This document shows positions 18,411 to 27,045 of a stretch of DNA of 64,000 nucleotides, piece by piece. Position 1 is the stretch's first letter; each line of letters opens with the position of its first letter. Source of the DNA: Lachnospiraceae bacterium UBA1721 (GTDB lineage: Bacteria > Bacillota > Clostridia > Lachnospirales > Lachnospiraceae); the NCBI GenBank assembly GCA_002317155.1, contig DCIR01000062.1:1-64000 (forward strand). The letters run 5' to 3'. Both the position numbers and the translations under genes were made by a program. Under the pieces are notes generated by a model, which saw only the letters and a list, made by a program, of their open reading frames with translations, did no database searches and was not told the origin of the DNA.

Positions 18411-18890
18411 ATGACACATGATAAATTTGCAAAATGGTTAAAGGTAGTAATCATCGGAGTAATCATTATAGGTATTACATGCTGCGCGTATATACTTCCT
18501 CAGATGTGCGGAATATTTGCTGATAAGTATCCCGAGATGAAGTCATGGATTCTTCCATGGTGCATAGTGATTTATATTTGTGCGATTCCCTGCTTTGTTG
18601 CAATGATTGTTTCCTGGATGATCGCATCAAATATTGAGAAGGACAACAGCTTCTGTATGGCTAATGCAAAACTGTTCAAGATTTTCTCAATGCTTGCACT
18701 TGGTGATTCGATCTTTTTATTTGTAGCACTGATGATTTTGTGGGTGCTTGGTTTCAATCATCCGGGACTTATGTTGATTGAGCTTTTGATTGTTTTCTGT
18801 GGATTGGCTATTTTTATTTGCACATCAGCACTTTCATATTTTGTGGCAAAAGCAGCTTCTCTTCAGGAAGAAAATGATCTGACAATTTAA
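18411..18890 (+). CDS. DUF2975 four-helix membrane protein
   Basis: A 159-residue integral membrane protein with about four predicted helices (residues 12-35, 47-70, 90-112 and 120-145), matching the DUF2975 family in size and pattern. Members are nearly always followed by a small Cro/CI-type regulator, as here. The ATG is chosen because AAAAGGAG lies eight bases upstream; the longer in-frame reading from 18327 would start inside the promoter. Function is unknown. The pairing suggests a membrane partner that modulates the regulator. Confidence 0.8.
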   Translation: MTHDKFAKWLKVVIIGVIIIGITCCAYILPQMCGIFADKYPEMKSWILPWCIVIYICAIPCFVAMIVSWMIASNIEKDNSFCMANAKLFKIFSMLALGDSIFLFVALMILWVLGFNHPGLMLIELLIVFCGLAIFICTSALSYFVAKAASLQEENDLTI

Positions 18891-18902
18891 GGAGGGGACG
18901 CG

Positions 18903-19109
18903 ATGAAAATAATTGTTAATGTTGACGTTATGATGGCAAAGCGCAAGATTTCATCAAACGACCTTGCGGAAAAAATAGGAATTACACCGGCTAATTTTTC
19001 AGTGCTGAAGACCGGAAAAGCTAAAGCAATACGTTTCTCGACACTGATGGCTCTCTGTCATGAACTTCAGTGCCAACCGGGAGATATTTTAGAATTTATA
19101 GATGACTAG
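18903..19109 (+). CDS. Small HTH transcriptional regulator (YozG-like, Cro/CI type)
   Basis: A 68-residue protein that is almost entirely one helix-turn-helix domain: ISSNDLAEKIGITPANFSVLKTG contains the two recognition-unit helices. The C-terminus, LMALCHELQCQPGDILEF, is typical of the YozG/Xre_N-like group. AGGAGGGG lies directly after the DUF2975 stop codon and serves its ATG. The small size and partner gene are diagnostic. It probably binds the repeats upstream of its own promoter. Confidence 0.85.
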   Translation: MKIIVNVDVMMAKRKISSNDLAEKIGITPANFSVLKTGKAKAIRFSTLMALCHELQCQPGDILEFIDD

Positions 19110-19144
19110 CAATCTGTCAGATACGGATTGAAGAGGGGATTAGA

Positions 19145-20497
19145 ATGAGTGATATAAATAGTATGAATGACACAATGCAGCTTGAAGAGCTTATTTGGAA
19201 TGGTGATGTGTTGGTGAAGAATGGTGCACCGGATGATTTTCAGAAAAAGGAACCGGTAAAAAGACCGCAGGCATCACTTATAGAAAAAATCGCAGCTATA
19301 GCAATATGGCCTGTTGCGTATGTATATTCAAATTTTTTGTTAAGCTTTGGATTTGAGGGAAGCGTCAGCTTCGGAATATTTGTTATCCTCTTTATGGGAT
19401 TGGCGGAAGCCTTTTATTTTAAGAGAAAGAGAACTGCCGAAAGCTGGATATTCATGGTGCTGACATTGATGAGTGCTGTATCAGCTTGCTTCCCGCTCGG
19501 ACATGTATGGAAAGATGGTGCGTGCGCTTTCTTTACACAATTGTTCTTGGCATACTGGGTATTATGCAGATCTGACAGACTTGCGGAGGGAGAAACTTCA
19601 CATATGTTTCTCTGGGATGGAATTACAGCCTTTTTTGTAATGACATTTAAGAATTTTCATTTGGATGTGAGAGCAATTATTCTTATGTTTGCTGGTTCAG
19701 CAAAGGGCGAAGGCAAAAAGCGTAATGTTGGCGGAGCAATAATCGGTATCGTTATTGGTATTATCCTGTTATGTATTGCCGTTGCAAGACTTAAGAATGC
19801 AGATGAGAATTTTGGCAATCTGTTGGATAGAATAGCTGAAATTTTTGCATTCGAAATCAGCTTTAAGCTTGTGGCACAGTGCTTCTTAAGCATATTCTTT
19901 GCAATGTATTTTTACGGATTGCTCGGTGGCTGCTATAGAGAGACAAGAGAGCATGTAGAGCTAAGAAGTAACAGAATTAAGGACGCGATTGCAACATTCA
20001 GAAAAGTTCCGGGTATAACCTGGGTAGTTCTGATAGGATTGTTTACAGTATTTTATCTTGTGTTCTTCGGATTACAGGGAAGCTATCTGTTTAATGCGTT
20101 TAGCATGACTCTTCCCACACAGTATACTTACTCAGAATATGCGCGTAAGGGCTTCGGCGATATGTGTGGTGTAATGGTGGTCAATCTTATAGTTACCTGG
20201 CTTACTACCAGAACTTCACTCTACGGAGAGAATGAGGGAATTAAGAAGGCTGTTAAGATTGCAACTGCCTGCCTTACAGTAGAAAGTATTTTCTTTGCAG
20301 TTATTGCTGCACTTAAGCTTTTGATGTACATCGATGCGTACGGATTCACTCCTCTGAGACTTCAGTCTGTATGGCTTGTAGTGATACTCGCTTATGCGTG
20401 TGTATGTATTCTTGTTAGCTTGTTTACCGGCAAAAAAACAGCTAAGTTTTGGTTTGTCGGAAGTGCTGCTTTACTCGCGGTACTTTGCCTCGTGTAA
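19145..20497 (+). CDS. DUF4153/DUF4173-like polytopic membrane protein
   Basis: A 450-residue protein with a soluble N-terminus of about 50 residues followed by roughly ten hydrophobic helices. The segment YSEYARKGFGDM near residue 330 resembles the YAREGF signature of DUF4153/DUF4173 proteins. It is often found beside DUF2975-HTH pairs. GAGGGG precedes the ATG, 35 bases after the regulator gene, so it is likely in the same operon. No biochemical role is established. Confidence 0.65.
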   Translation: MSDINSMNDTMQLEELIWNGDVLVKNGAPDDFQKKEPVKRPQASLIEKIAAIAIWPVAYVYSNFLLSFGFEGSVSFGIFVILFMGLAEAFYFKRKRTAESWIFMVLTLMSAVSACFPLGHVWKDGACAFFTQLFLAYWVLCRSDRLAEGETSHMFLWDGITAFFVMTFKNFHLDVRAIILMFAGSAKGEGKKRNVGGAIIGIVIGIILLCIAVARLKNADENFGNLLDRIAEIFAFEISFKLVAQCFLSIFFAMYFYGLLGGCYRETREHVELRSNRIKDAIATFRKVPGITWVVLIGLFTVFYLVFFGLQGSYLFNAFSMTLPTQYTYSEYARKGFGDMCGVMVVNLIVTWLTTRTSLYGENEGIKKAVKIATACLTVESIFFAVIAALKLLMYIDAYGFTPLRLQSVWLVVILAYACVCILVSLFTGKKTAKFWFVGSAALLAVLCLV

Positions 20498-20509
20498 AGG
20501 AAGATTTGT

Positions 20510-21097
20510 ATGAATGAGTTGAGCAGGTTTATATGGGGAATAAGGATTTGCACCACTGTGATTATTGCAATTATAGGTATTGTCGTGTTGGTGGTGTGGG
20601 GGATGCTGTTGACGGATGATATGTCTACCTACAAGGCCGGACATCCGAATAAACAGGTAATAAAAGCACTTGAACAGGAACTTGGAGTAAAGCTTCCTGC
20701 GGAGGTTAAGATTGCATCGATATCGACAACCACTATTTTTTTTGACGATGATGAAACTATCAAAATTGATGTTGTATCAAATTATACAGAGGAACAGTGG
20801 CGAGAACTGATAGCGGGCGGAACCAAGGCTGAAGATGCGAACGGATCCGGAAGGTCGATTTCTTATTTTAAGAAAAACATATTTCATTCACCGGAGACAA
20901 GAAATGTGTTGCGTATCAGCGTAATCTGCAATGAGACCCGTATGTACAGAGTATTATTTGAGAACGGAGTGGAAGACAGTGGTAATGCGCCGCTAATCAT
21001 TTTTTTTAGCGCGATTATCGTGGTCATGATAGCGGCAATTCCCGTATTGCCCTATGAGAAGGTATACTATAGGATAAAATTGGGTTATTGGTCATAG
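20510..21097 (+). CDS. Unknown protein with N- and C-terminal membrane helices
   Basis: I do not recognise this 195-residue protein. Helices lie at about residues 13-35 and 160-178, with a polar domain of about 120 residues between them that would face the outside. AAAGGA is located upstream of the ATG, 12 bases after the previous gene, so it is part of the membrane-protein operon. A broken second copy of its C-terminal half follows directly. Confidence 0.6.
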   Translation: MNELSRFIWGIRICTTVIIAIIGIVVLVVWGMLLTDDMSTYKAGHPNKQVIKALEQELGVKLPAEVKIASISTTTIFFDDDETIKIDVVSNYTEEQWRELIAGGTKAEDANGSGRSISYFKKNIFHSPETRNVLRISVICNETRMYRVLFENGVEDSGNAPLIIFFSAIIVVMIAAIPVLPYEKVYYRIKLGYWS

Positions 21098-21131
21098 AAG
21101 ATTGGCGAGGATTTATAAGATGCTGTAATGA

Positions 21132-21467
21132 TTTTATAACGAGGATAAATGGAAGGCACTGATACCGGACAATAACGAAGCCGAAGAAGACAGGATATAC
21201 AGTTTTACTTCGACGACAAGCATGATTTCGAATAAAGCGACTTATAAGATGAAAATTTCTGTGGTGAAAGGCGCGACGATAATTGATGATCTTGTCCTTG
21301 AGAAAGGTATTTCGACCAGAGAAAGTAGAAAGAGCACACGAGTGGTTTCGGCTGTTATTTGCGTAATGATTGCCCTGATTCCGCTTTTCCCTTTCGGTAA
21401 AGTCAGAGAAAGTGCAAGACGCAGACGTTGGAAAAAGGAGCATCCTGAGGAGAATTCGAATTTATAA
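21132..21467 (+). pseudogene. Decayed partial duplicate of the preceding unknown gene
   Basis: The frame open from 21132 to the stop at 21467 begins YNEDKWKALI, which aligns with YTEEQWRELI of the intact neighbour. It ends with a matching membrane segment (VICVMIALIPLFPFGKV versus IVVMIAAIPVLPYEKV). Upstream, the frame meets adjacent TAA and TGA stops (21126-21131), and a further stretch resembles the neighbour only out of frame. The first two thirds of the gene are missing. An ATG at 21222 could in principle start an 81-residue peptide, but with no ribosome site. Confidence 0.65.
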
Positions 21468-21482
21468 AACATTAATATTTGC

Positions 21483-21511
21483 TTGTAAATATGCATTTTT
21501 ATAGGTAAAAT
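21483..21511 (+). promoter_or_regulatory. Possible coaX promoter overlapping the upstream terminator
   Basis: TTGTAA at 21483-21488, a 17-base spacer and TAAAAT at 21506-21511. The expected start point near 21518 falls within the 5' arm of the following hairpin. Confidence 0.4.
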
Positions 21512-21514
21512 AAA

Positions 21515-21553
21515 CTTGCTATGCCTAAATACAGACATGGCAAGCGTTTTTTT
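21515..21553 (+). terminator. Intrinsic terminator between the DUF2975 operon and coaX
   Basis: CTTGCTATG pairs with CATGGCAAG (one G-U pair) across a 12-base loop, and seven T residues follow at 21547-21553. Confidence 0.8.
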
Positions 21554-21587
21554 GTTTGGACGATTGTATATTTATGAGGATATACGG

Positions 21588-22373
21588 ATGATTCTTACGG
21601 TAGATGTAGGCAATACTAATATAGTTTTCGGTTGTACCAAGCCGGAGAATTATGAGATTGTTTTTGAGGAGAGACTGGTTACCGATCTTCGTAAAACAGC
21701 CATAGAGTATGCAATAACATTTAAGACCATTCTTGATTTATATAAGATTAAGCCTGAGGATATTGAAGGTGGCATTTTATCTTCGTCAGTTCCTCCGGTT
21801 ACAGCGCAGATTAAAAAAGGCATGGAGCGCTTGCTTGGAAAGAATGTTATTGAGGTTGGCCCCGGAATAAAAACCGGAGTTGATATCAAACTGGATGATC
21901 CTTCGCAGCTCGGACCTGATTTGCTGGTTGGTGCAGTTGCCGGATTGGCACAGTACGGAGCACCTTTGATTCTGCTTGATATGGGAACTGCAACAACGAT
22001 ATCTGTAATTAATGATCAGAGAAGATTCCTTGGCGGAATGATTATTCCGGGAGTGAGAGTAGCACTTGAAGGATTAACAACCAATGCAGCGCATCTTCCT
22101 GAGATAGCGATAGAGCAGCCGTCAAAGCTGATCGCCGGTAATACTGTAGGCGCAATGCAAAGCGGAAGTGTATACGGCCAGGCAGCATGTATAGACGGAA
22201 TGATAGACAGAATATGGGAAGACCTGGGTTACAAGACCACGGTGGTTGCAACCGGCGGATTTTCCGGAACAATTATTCCGAACTGTAAACACGAGATAAT
22301 CGTGGATGCGGAAATGCTTCCAAAGGGACTCACAATTCTGTACGAGAAGAATAAAAAGGGCGGACGCAGATAA
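21588..22373 (+). CDS. coaX: Type III pantothenate kinase (CoaX)
   Basis: CoaX phosphorylates pantothenate, the first step of coenzyme A synthesis. The 261 residues match the family length from this ATG, with GAGGA eight bases upstream. Seen: phosphate-binding DVGNTN at residues 6-11, GPDLLVGAVAG near 109, DMGTATTISV near 130, GGMIIPG near 147 and VVATGGFSG near 220, all hallmarks of the acetate/sugar kinase fold version of this enzyme. A longer reading from TTG at 21516 would start inside the terminator hairpin, so it is not used. Confidence 0.93.
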   Translation: MILTVDVGNTNIVFGCTKPENYEIVFEERLVTDLRKTAIEYAITFKTILDLYKIKPEDIEGGILSSSVPPVTAQIKKGMERLLGKNVIEVGPGIKTGVDIKLDDPSQLGPDLLVGAVAGLAQYGAPLILLDMGTATTISVINDQRRFLGGMIIPGVRVALEGLTTNAAHLPEIAIEQPSKLIAGNTVGAMQSGSVYGQAACIDGMIDRIWEDLGYKTTVVATGGFSGTIIPNCKHEIIVDAEMLPKGLTILYEKNKKGGRR

Positions 22374-22477
22374 GCGTATATGCAGAGGAGTTAATAAACC
22401 TGAGAAAGATTTATTGGAATTGGATTAAGACCGCAGATGCGGTATTAATATAAATGAAAAAATAGGAGAGTGACACA

Positions 22478-24022
22478 ATGACATCAGCAACTATAGGAAT
22501 TATTGCAACCATAGTAGTATATCTTGGAATCATGATTGCAATCGGCTTCTTTTTTGGAAAGAAAGGAGACAGCAGCGCAGAAGGATTTTATCTTGGAGGA
22601 CGTAAGCTTGGCCCCCTTGTTGCAGCAATGAGTGCAGAAGCTTCAGATATGAGTAGCTGGCTACTCATGGGACTTCCCGGCGTTGCATATATCTGCGGAA
22701 TTGCAGATGCGGCATGGACTGCAATCGGTCTTGCTGTAGGTACTTATCTTAACTGGCTTTTTGTAGCGAAGAAGCTTCGCAGATATTCTGTTAAGCTCAA
22801 TGCTATAACTGTGCCTGAATTTTTCTCTAAGAGATATCATGATAATAAGAATATACTTTCATTGATTGCAGCTCTTGTTATCGTTATTTTCTTTGTGCCT
22901 TATACTGCTTCAGGATTTAAGGCGGTTGGTACACTTGTTAATTCGTTGTTTAATATTGATTATCATATTGCAATGCTTGTAGGTGCAGCTATCATCGTGC
23001 TTTATACAGTACTTGGAGGTTTCCTTGCGGTTTCTACAACCGACCTCATTCAGAGTATTGTTATGACTATTGCACTTGCAGTAATGGTATTCTACGGAAC
23101 ACATCTTGCAGGTGGATGGGATGCAGTTGCAAGTAATGCACAGAGCCTTAAGGGATATCTCAGTCTTACTTCTATGTATGATATTGCAAAAAATGAAGCA
23201 ACTGAATACAGTCTTTTGACTATTTGCTCAACACTGGCTTGGGGACTTGGATATTTTGGTATGCCTCATATTATCCTCAGATTCATGGCAATTCGTGATG
23301 AGAAAGAAATCAAGACTTCAAGAAGAATTGCATCAGTATGGGTTGTCATTTCGATGGCAGTAGCTATTGTTATCGGTATAATCGGAAATGCAGTTTCTAA
23401 GGCTGGTAAAATTCCTGCATTCACAGATAGCTCTGACGCAGAGACTGTTATAATCAAGCTTGCAGATCTTCTTTCACAGCATGGATTTATGGCTGCTATC
23501 GTTGCCGGCCTTGTACTTGCAGGTATTCTTGCTTGTACAATGTCTACAGCAGACTCACAGCTTCTTACAGCCGGTTCAGCTATTTCAAAGAATCTGTTCC
23601 AGGATTTCTTTAAGGTAAAGATGAGCGATAAGGTTGCTATGATTATCGCAAGAGGTGTTATTGGTGTTGTTGCAATTGCTGCTGTAATTCTTGCATGGAA
23701 TCCTTCAAGCTCAGTATTTAAGATTGTATCTTTTGCATGGGCAGGATTCGGCGGTGCATTTGGTGCAGTAGTATTGTTCAGCCTTTTCTGGAAGAGAACC
23801 AATTTCGCAGGTGCCCTTGCTGGTATGGTATCCGGTGGTGCGATGGTATTTTTCTGGAAGTTTGTAATCAGAGTACAGTTCTCTGAAACCATACTTAACA
23901 TCTATGAATTGCTTCCTGCATTCATTATCAGCAGCATTTTCATCGTTGTTGTATCACTTCTTACCAAGAAGCCTTCAGATGAAATTGTTAAGGAATTTGA
24001 GTCGGTATCAGCTAAGCAATAA
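22478..24022 (+). CDS. putP: Sodium/proline symporter (PutP)
   Basis: A 514-residue member of the sodium:solute symporter family with about 13 helices. The segment SAEASDMSSWLLMGLPG near residues 52-68 is the sodium- and proline-binding region typical of PutP, and GFYLGGRKLG precedes it. The protein would import proline with sodium. GGAGAG precedes the ATG. A short ACCGC/GCGGT hairpin lies just upstream (22430-22443) without a T-run. Substrate assignment rests on family resemblance, and other amino acids are possible. Confidence 0.88.
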   Translation: MTSATIGIIATIVVYLGIMIAIGFFFGKKGDSSAEGFYLGGRKLGPLVAAMSAEASDMSSWLLMGLPGVAYICGIADAAWTAIGLAVGTYLNWLFVAKKLRRYSVKLNAITVPEFFSKRYHDNKNILSLIAALVIVIFFVPYTASGFKAVGTLVNSLFNIDYHIAMLVGAAIIVLYTVLGGFLAVSTTDLIQSIVMTIALAVMVFYGTHLAGGWDAVASNAQSLKGYLSLTSMYDIAKNEATEYSLLTICSTLAWGLGYFGMPHIILRFMAIRDEKEIKTSRRIASVWVVISMAVAIVIGIIGNAVSKAGKIPAFTDSSDAETVIIKLADLLSQHGFMAAIVAGLVLAGILACTMSTADSQLLTAGSAISKNLFQDFFKVKMSDKVAMIIARGVIGVVAIAAVILAWNPSSSVFKIVSFAWAGFGGAFGAVVLFSLFWKRTNFAGALAGMVSGGAMVFFWKFVIRVQFSETILNIYELLPAFIISSIFIVVVSLLTKKPSDEIVKEFESVSAKQ

Positions 24023-24137
24023 AAGTAGTAAAACTACAATAAAAAGTGTTTATGAAAATTCCAAAATGAACTATAATAGTTGTGGGGAATGTGATTTCAT
24101 CGTCACAGTTATTATATAAGATTGGGAGACGCAAAAT

Positions 24138-24458
24138 ATGGATTGGATAACAATGCCGGAAGGCGAATGGTACATTTTTAGATGCGAGAGTGAACTTGAA
24201 CTTGCTAATATTCTTGCTGACGTAAATGATATCGGCGAGGACACGGATGAGATTTTCGATGAGCCTATCGGAGTTATCTATGTAGGTCAGGATATTCCCA
24301 AACACTCTTGGATCAGACAGCGCAAGAGCTATTGCGGATGGAACATTGTCAAGGTCGATCTTAACACTATGCCGGATGCTTCACAGAGCGGTGAGATTAA
24401 GCTCAGAAAAGTAGTAAATGGCAAGGTCGTTGAGGATGATGTTGAGTGGGGATATTGA
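24138..24458 (+). CDS. Small acidic protein of unknown function
   Basis: I do not recognise this 106-residue soluble acidic protein. It has no signal peptide or membrane helix. GGGAG lies 10 bases before the ATG, and an isolated TATAAT at 24072-24077 could belong to its promoter. Codon use resembles the neighbours, so it is probably a real gene. It stands alone between putP and the T-box leader. Confidence 0.6.
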   Translation: MDWITMPEGEWYIFRCESELELANILADVNDIGEDTDEIFDEPIGVIYVGQDIPKHSWIRQRKSYCGWNIVKVDLNTMPDASQSGEIKLRKVVNGKVVEDDVEWGY

Positions 24459-24516
24459 TTAAAAGAGAAAAATGCCGCAAAACAGGTGATTTATTGATTT
24501 CTTGTGCGCAGAATTC

Positions 24517-24545
24517 TTGACATTTTTAGTCTTAATAAGTAATAT
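24517..24545 (+). promoter_or_regulatory. Promoter of the T-box aspS-gatCAB operon
   Basis: TTGACA at 24517-24522 and TAATAT at 24540-24545 with a 17-base spacer. The predicted start is near 24552, just before the leader RNA. Confidence 0.75.
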
Positions 24546-24551
24546 ACATAT

Positions 24552-24882
24552 GCAAAAGCTGTGAAGGAGACTCTTCCTGTGGGCGGTAAAAGAGATGCGG
24601 CGTCGTAGGCTGAAAGCGCTGCTTACCATAGAAACAGATAAGGGAACGCTCCGGAGCCGGTTATTTGAAAGCTGTTTTGCCTACGCGTGATTGGTAGCGC
24701 GTAACTGGTGGGACAGGCGTAGGGTAATCCGTACCGTACACGTTACGTACTTAAAGAGGTTTTAACAGTATATGACTCGGATAAGCCGTGTTCAGCTGTG
24801 AAAACAATGCGGGTGGTACCGCGGGTAAAAAGTTTACTCGTCCCGGAATGCAGATATCTGCGTTCCGGGACTCGTTGGTTTT
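24552..24882 (+). promoter_or_regulatory. T-box riboswitch leader controlling aspS-gatCAB
   Basis: The 450-base gap before aspS holds a T-box. A Stem I-like region has AGAGATG and GGCTGAAAGC (24590-24620), then CTCCGGAGC, and its base can pair GCAAAA (24553) with TTTTGC (24674). The T-box proper, AATGCGGGTGGTACCGCGG at 24806-24824, is unmistakable. A terminator follows: TCCCGGAATGCAGA at 24841-24854 pairs with TCTGCGTTCCGGGA at 24857-24870 (one G-U), then TTGGTTTT. Uncharged tRNA binding would favour the antiterminator. Given the genes, the cognate is tRNA-Asp and/or tRNA-Asn; I could not place the specifier codon with confidence. Confidence 0.93.
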
Positions 24883-24908
24883 AAAGGATATATGAAAGGA
24901 TTGGAAAA

Positions 24909-26645
24909 ATGTACAGAGATTTAACTATTAACCAGATTGGTGAAGACAAAATTGGTCAGACCCTCCAGGTTGCAGGATGGGTTGAGAACATCCGTGACCA
25001 CGGTGGCGTATCATTTATCGACCTTCGTGATATGTATGGAGTACTTCAGGTAGTACTCAGAGATACCACACTCCTTGACGGAATCAGCAAGGAAATGTGT
25101 ATTTCTATTACCGGACCTGTTGAGAAGAGAGATGAGGAGACTTACAACCCTAAGATTCCTACAGGAACCATCGAGCTTGAAGCTAAGAGTATTGAGGTCC
25201 TTGGTAAGGTATATCAGCAGCTTCCTTTTGAGATTCAGACCTCTAAGGAAATCCGCGAGGATGTAAGACTTAAGTATCGTTATCTTGATCTTAGAAACCA
25301 GAAGGTTAAGGACAACATTATTTTCAGATCAAAGGTTATCAGCTTCCTTCGTCAGAAGATGAGTGAGATGGGATTCCTTGAGATTCAGACTCCTATTCTT
25401 TGTGCTTCATCTCCTGAAGGAGCAAGAGACTATATCGTACCCTCAAGAAAGTTCAAGGGAAAGTTTTATGCACTTCCCCAGGCTCCTCAGCAGTACAAGC
25501 AGCTCCTTATGGTTTCCGGATTTGATAAGTATTTCCAGATTGCTCCCTGCTTCCGTGATGAGGATGCAAGAGCAGACCGTTCACCCGGAGAGTTCTATCA
25601 GCTTGACTTTGAGATGAGCTTTGCTACCCAGGAGGATGTATTTAAGGTTGGTGAGGAAGTTCTCTCAGCTACATTTGCTAAGTTTGCACCTGAGGGAGCA
25701 CAGGTTACTCAGGCTCCTTATCCTATTATCAGCTACAAGCAGGCAATGCTTGAGTTTGGTTCAGATAAGCCTGACCTCAGAAACCCTCTCAGAATTATAG
25801 ATGTTACTGATTTCTTCCAGAAGTGTACCTTTAAGCCTTTCGTTGGCCGTACCGTACGTGCAATTAAGATTGCCGGACATCAGTCAAAGGGCTTCCATGA
25901 GAAGATGCTTAAGTTTGCCCAGGAACTTGGTATGGGTGGACTCGGATATCTCGAGGTACAGGAAGATATGTCTTACAAGGGACCTATCGATAAGTTTATT
26001 CCTGATGAGATGAAGGATGAACTCATTAAGCTTGCAGGTCTTGAGAAGGAAGATACTATTTTCTTTATCGCAGATAAGGAAGAGAGAGCTAACTACTATG
26101 CAGGTCACATCAGAAACGAGCTCGGTGCCAGACTTGACCTCATCGAGAAGAATGCATATCGTTTCTGCTATGTAAATGATTTCCCTATGTTTGAGCTTGA
26201 TCCTGATACTAAGCAGGTTGGATTTACACACAATCCTTTCTCTATGCCTCAGGGTGGACTTGATGCACTTAACAACCAGGATCCTCTTACAATTCTTGCA
26301 TATCAGTACGACATTGTATGTAACGGTGTAGAGCTTTCATCAGGTGCAGTTCGTAACCACGACATCGAAATCATGAAGAAAGCATTTGCTATTGCAGGCT
26401 ACGATGAGGAGACTCTTAAGGCTAAGTTCGGAGCTCTCTATCAGGCATTCCAGTTTGGTGCACCTCCGCACGCAGGAATGGCACCCGGTGTCGATCGTAT
26501 GATTATGCTCCTTAGAAATGAGGAGAATATCCGTGAGGTAATCGCATATCCTATGAACGGAAATGCACAGGATCTTATGTGTGGTGCTCCCGGTGAGGTA
26601 ACCGAGCAGCAGCTTCGTGAAGTACACATCAAGGTTCGTGATTGA
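24909..26645 (+). CDS. aspS: Aspartyl-tRNA synthetase, probably nondiscriminating (Asp/Asn)
   Basis: A class II synthetase of the bacterial AspRS type, 578 residues, with an N-terminal anticodon-binding OB fold. Motif 2 reads FRDEDARADRSPGEFYQLDFEM near 217-238 and motif 3 GMAPGVDRMIMLL near 523. In the OB fold the loop reads RDHGG with His at residue 31. In Pseudomonas aeruginosa AspRS His31 is a determinant of relaxed tRNA choice, while discriminating enzymes have Leu there. With gatCAB downstream, the inferred role is charging both tRNA-Asp and tRNA-Asn, the latter then amidated. GAAAGGA lies before the ATG. Confidence 0.93.
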   Translation: MYRDLTINQIGEDKIGQTLQVAGWVENIRDHGGVSFIDLRDMYGVLQVVLRDTTLLDGISKEMCISITGPVEKRDEETYNPKIPTGTIELEAKSIEVLGKVYQQLPFEIQTSKEIREDVRLKYRYLDLRNQKVKDNIIFRSKVISFLRQKMSEMGFLEIQTPILCASSPEGARDYIVPSRKFKGKFYALPQAPQQYKQLLMVSGFDKYFQIAPCFRDEDARADRSPGEFYQLDFEMSFATQEDVFKVGEEVLSATFAKFAPEGAQVTQAPYPIISYKQAMLEFGSDKPDLRNPLRIIDVTDFFQKCTFKPFVGRTVRAIKIAGHQSKGFHEKMLKFAQELGMGGLGYLEVQEDMSYKGPIDKFIPDEMKDELIKLAGLEKEDTIFFIADKEERANYYAGHIRNELGARLDLIEKNAYRFCYVNDFPMFELDPDTKQVGFTHNPFSMPQGGLDALNNQDPLTILAYQYDIVCNGVELSSGAVRNHDIEIMKKAFAIAGYDEETLKAKFGALYQAFQFGAPPHAGMAPGVDRMIMLLRNEENIREVIAYPMNGNAQDLMCGAPGEVTEQQLREVHIKVRD

Positions 26646-26736
26646 TAATTTTGTATTGTAATGTTAATTCCTTGGAACAGGTTTGGTTTATGCAAATCTG
26701 TTCTGGGGATAACTTTTTATTATGAAAGGATTTGCC

Positions 26737-27030
26737 ATGGCAAACGTAATCAGTGATGAGACAATTGACTATGTAGGCATCCTTGCTAAGCTCGACCTCA
26801 ATGTAGAGGAGAAGGAGCAGGCTAAGAAGGATCTTGCAGAAATGCTTGATTACATCGATGAACTCGGAGAGCTTGATACAACAGGCGTAGAGCCTATGTC
26901 ACATGTTTTCCCTGTTCACAACGTATTCCGTGAGGACGTTGTTGTAAACGGTGATGATAGCGAAAATATTCTTAAAAATGCACCGGGCGAGAAGGACAAT
27001 ATGTTCCTTGTTCCTAAGACATTTGATTAA
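26737..27030 (+). CDS. gatC: Asp-tRNA(Asn)/Glu-tRNA(Gln) amidotransferase subunit C
   Basis: GatC stabilises GatA and bridges it to GatB. The 97 residues and the sequence [16 protein letters not shown]... with VEPMSHVFP fit the family. The ATG chosen has AAAGGA six bases upstream; an in-frame ATG at 26722 lies before that ribosome site. The 91-base gap after aspS contains a GGAACAG/CTGTTCT hairpin (26674-26704) with a T-run some distance away, which may reduce read-through. Confidence 0.92.
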   Translation: MANVISDETIDYVGILAKLDLNVEEKEQAKKDLAEMLDYIDELGELDTTGVEPMSHVFPVHNVFREDVVVNGDDSENILKNAPGEKDNMFLVPKTFD

Positions 27031-27045
27031 GGAGGGGTGAAGAGA

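Noticed and set aside
21516..21587. N-terminal extension of CoaX from a TTG codon
   Set aside because: It would start inside the terminator hairpin and add residues absent from the family. ATG at 21588 has a ribosome site and gives the standard length.
23266..23901. 211-codon open frame on the minus strand
   Set aside because: Fully antisense to the membrane helices of putP; the Ala/Ile/Thr-rich sequence is what reversed hydrophobic codons give.
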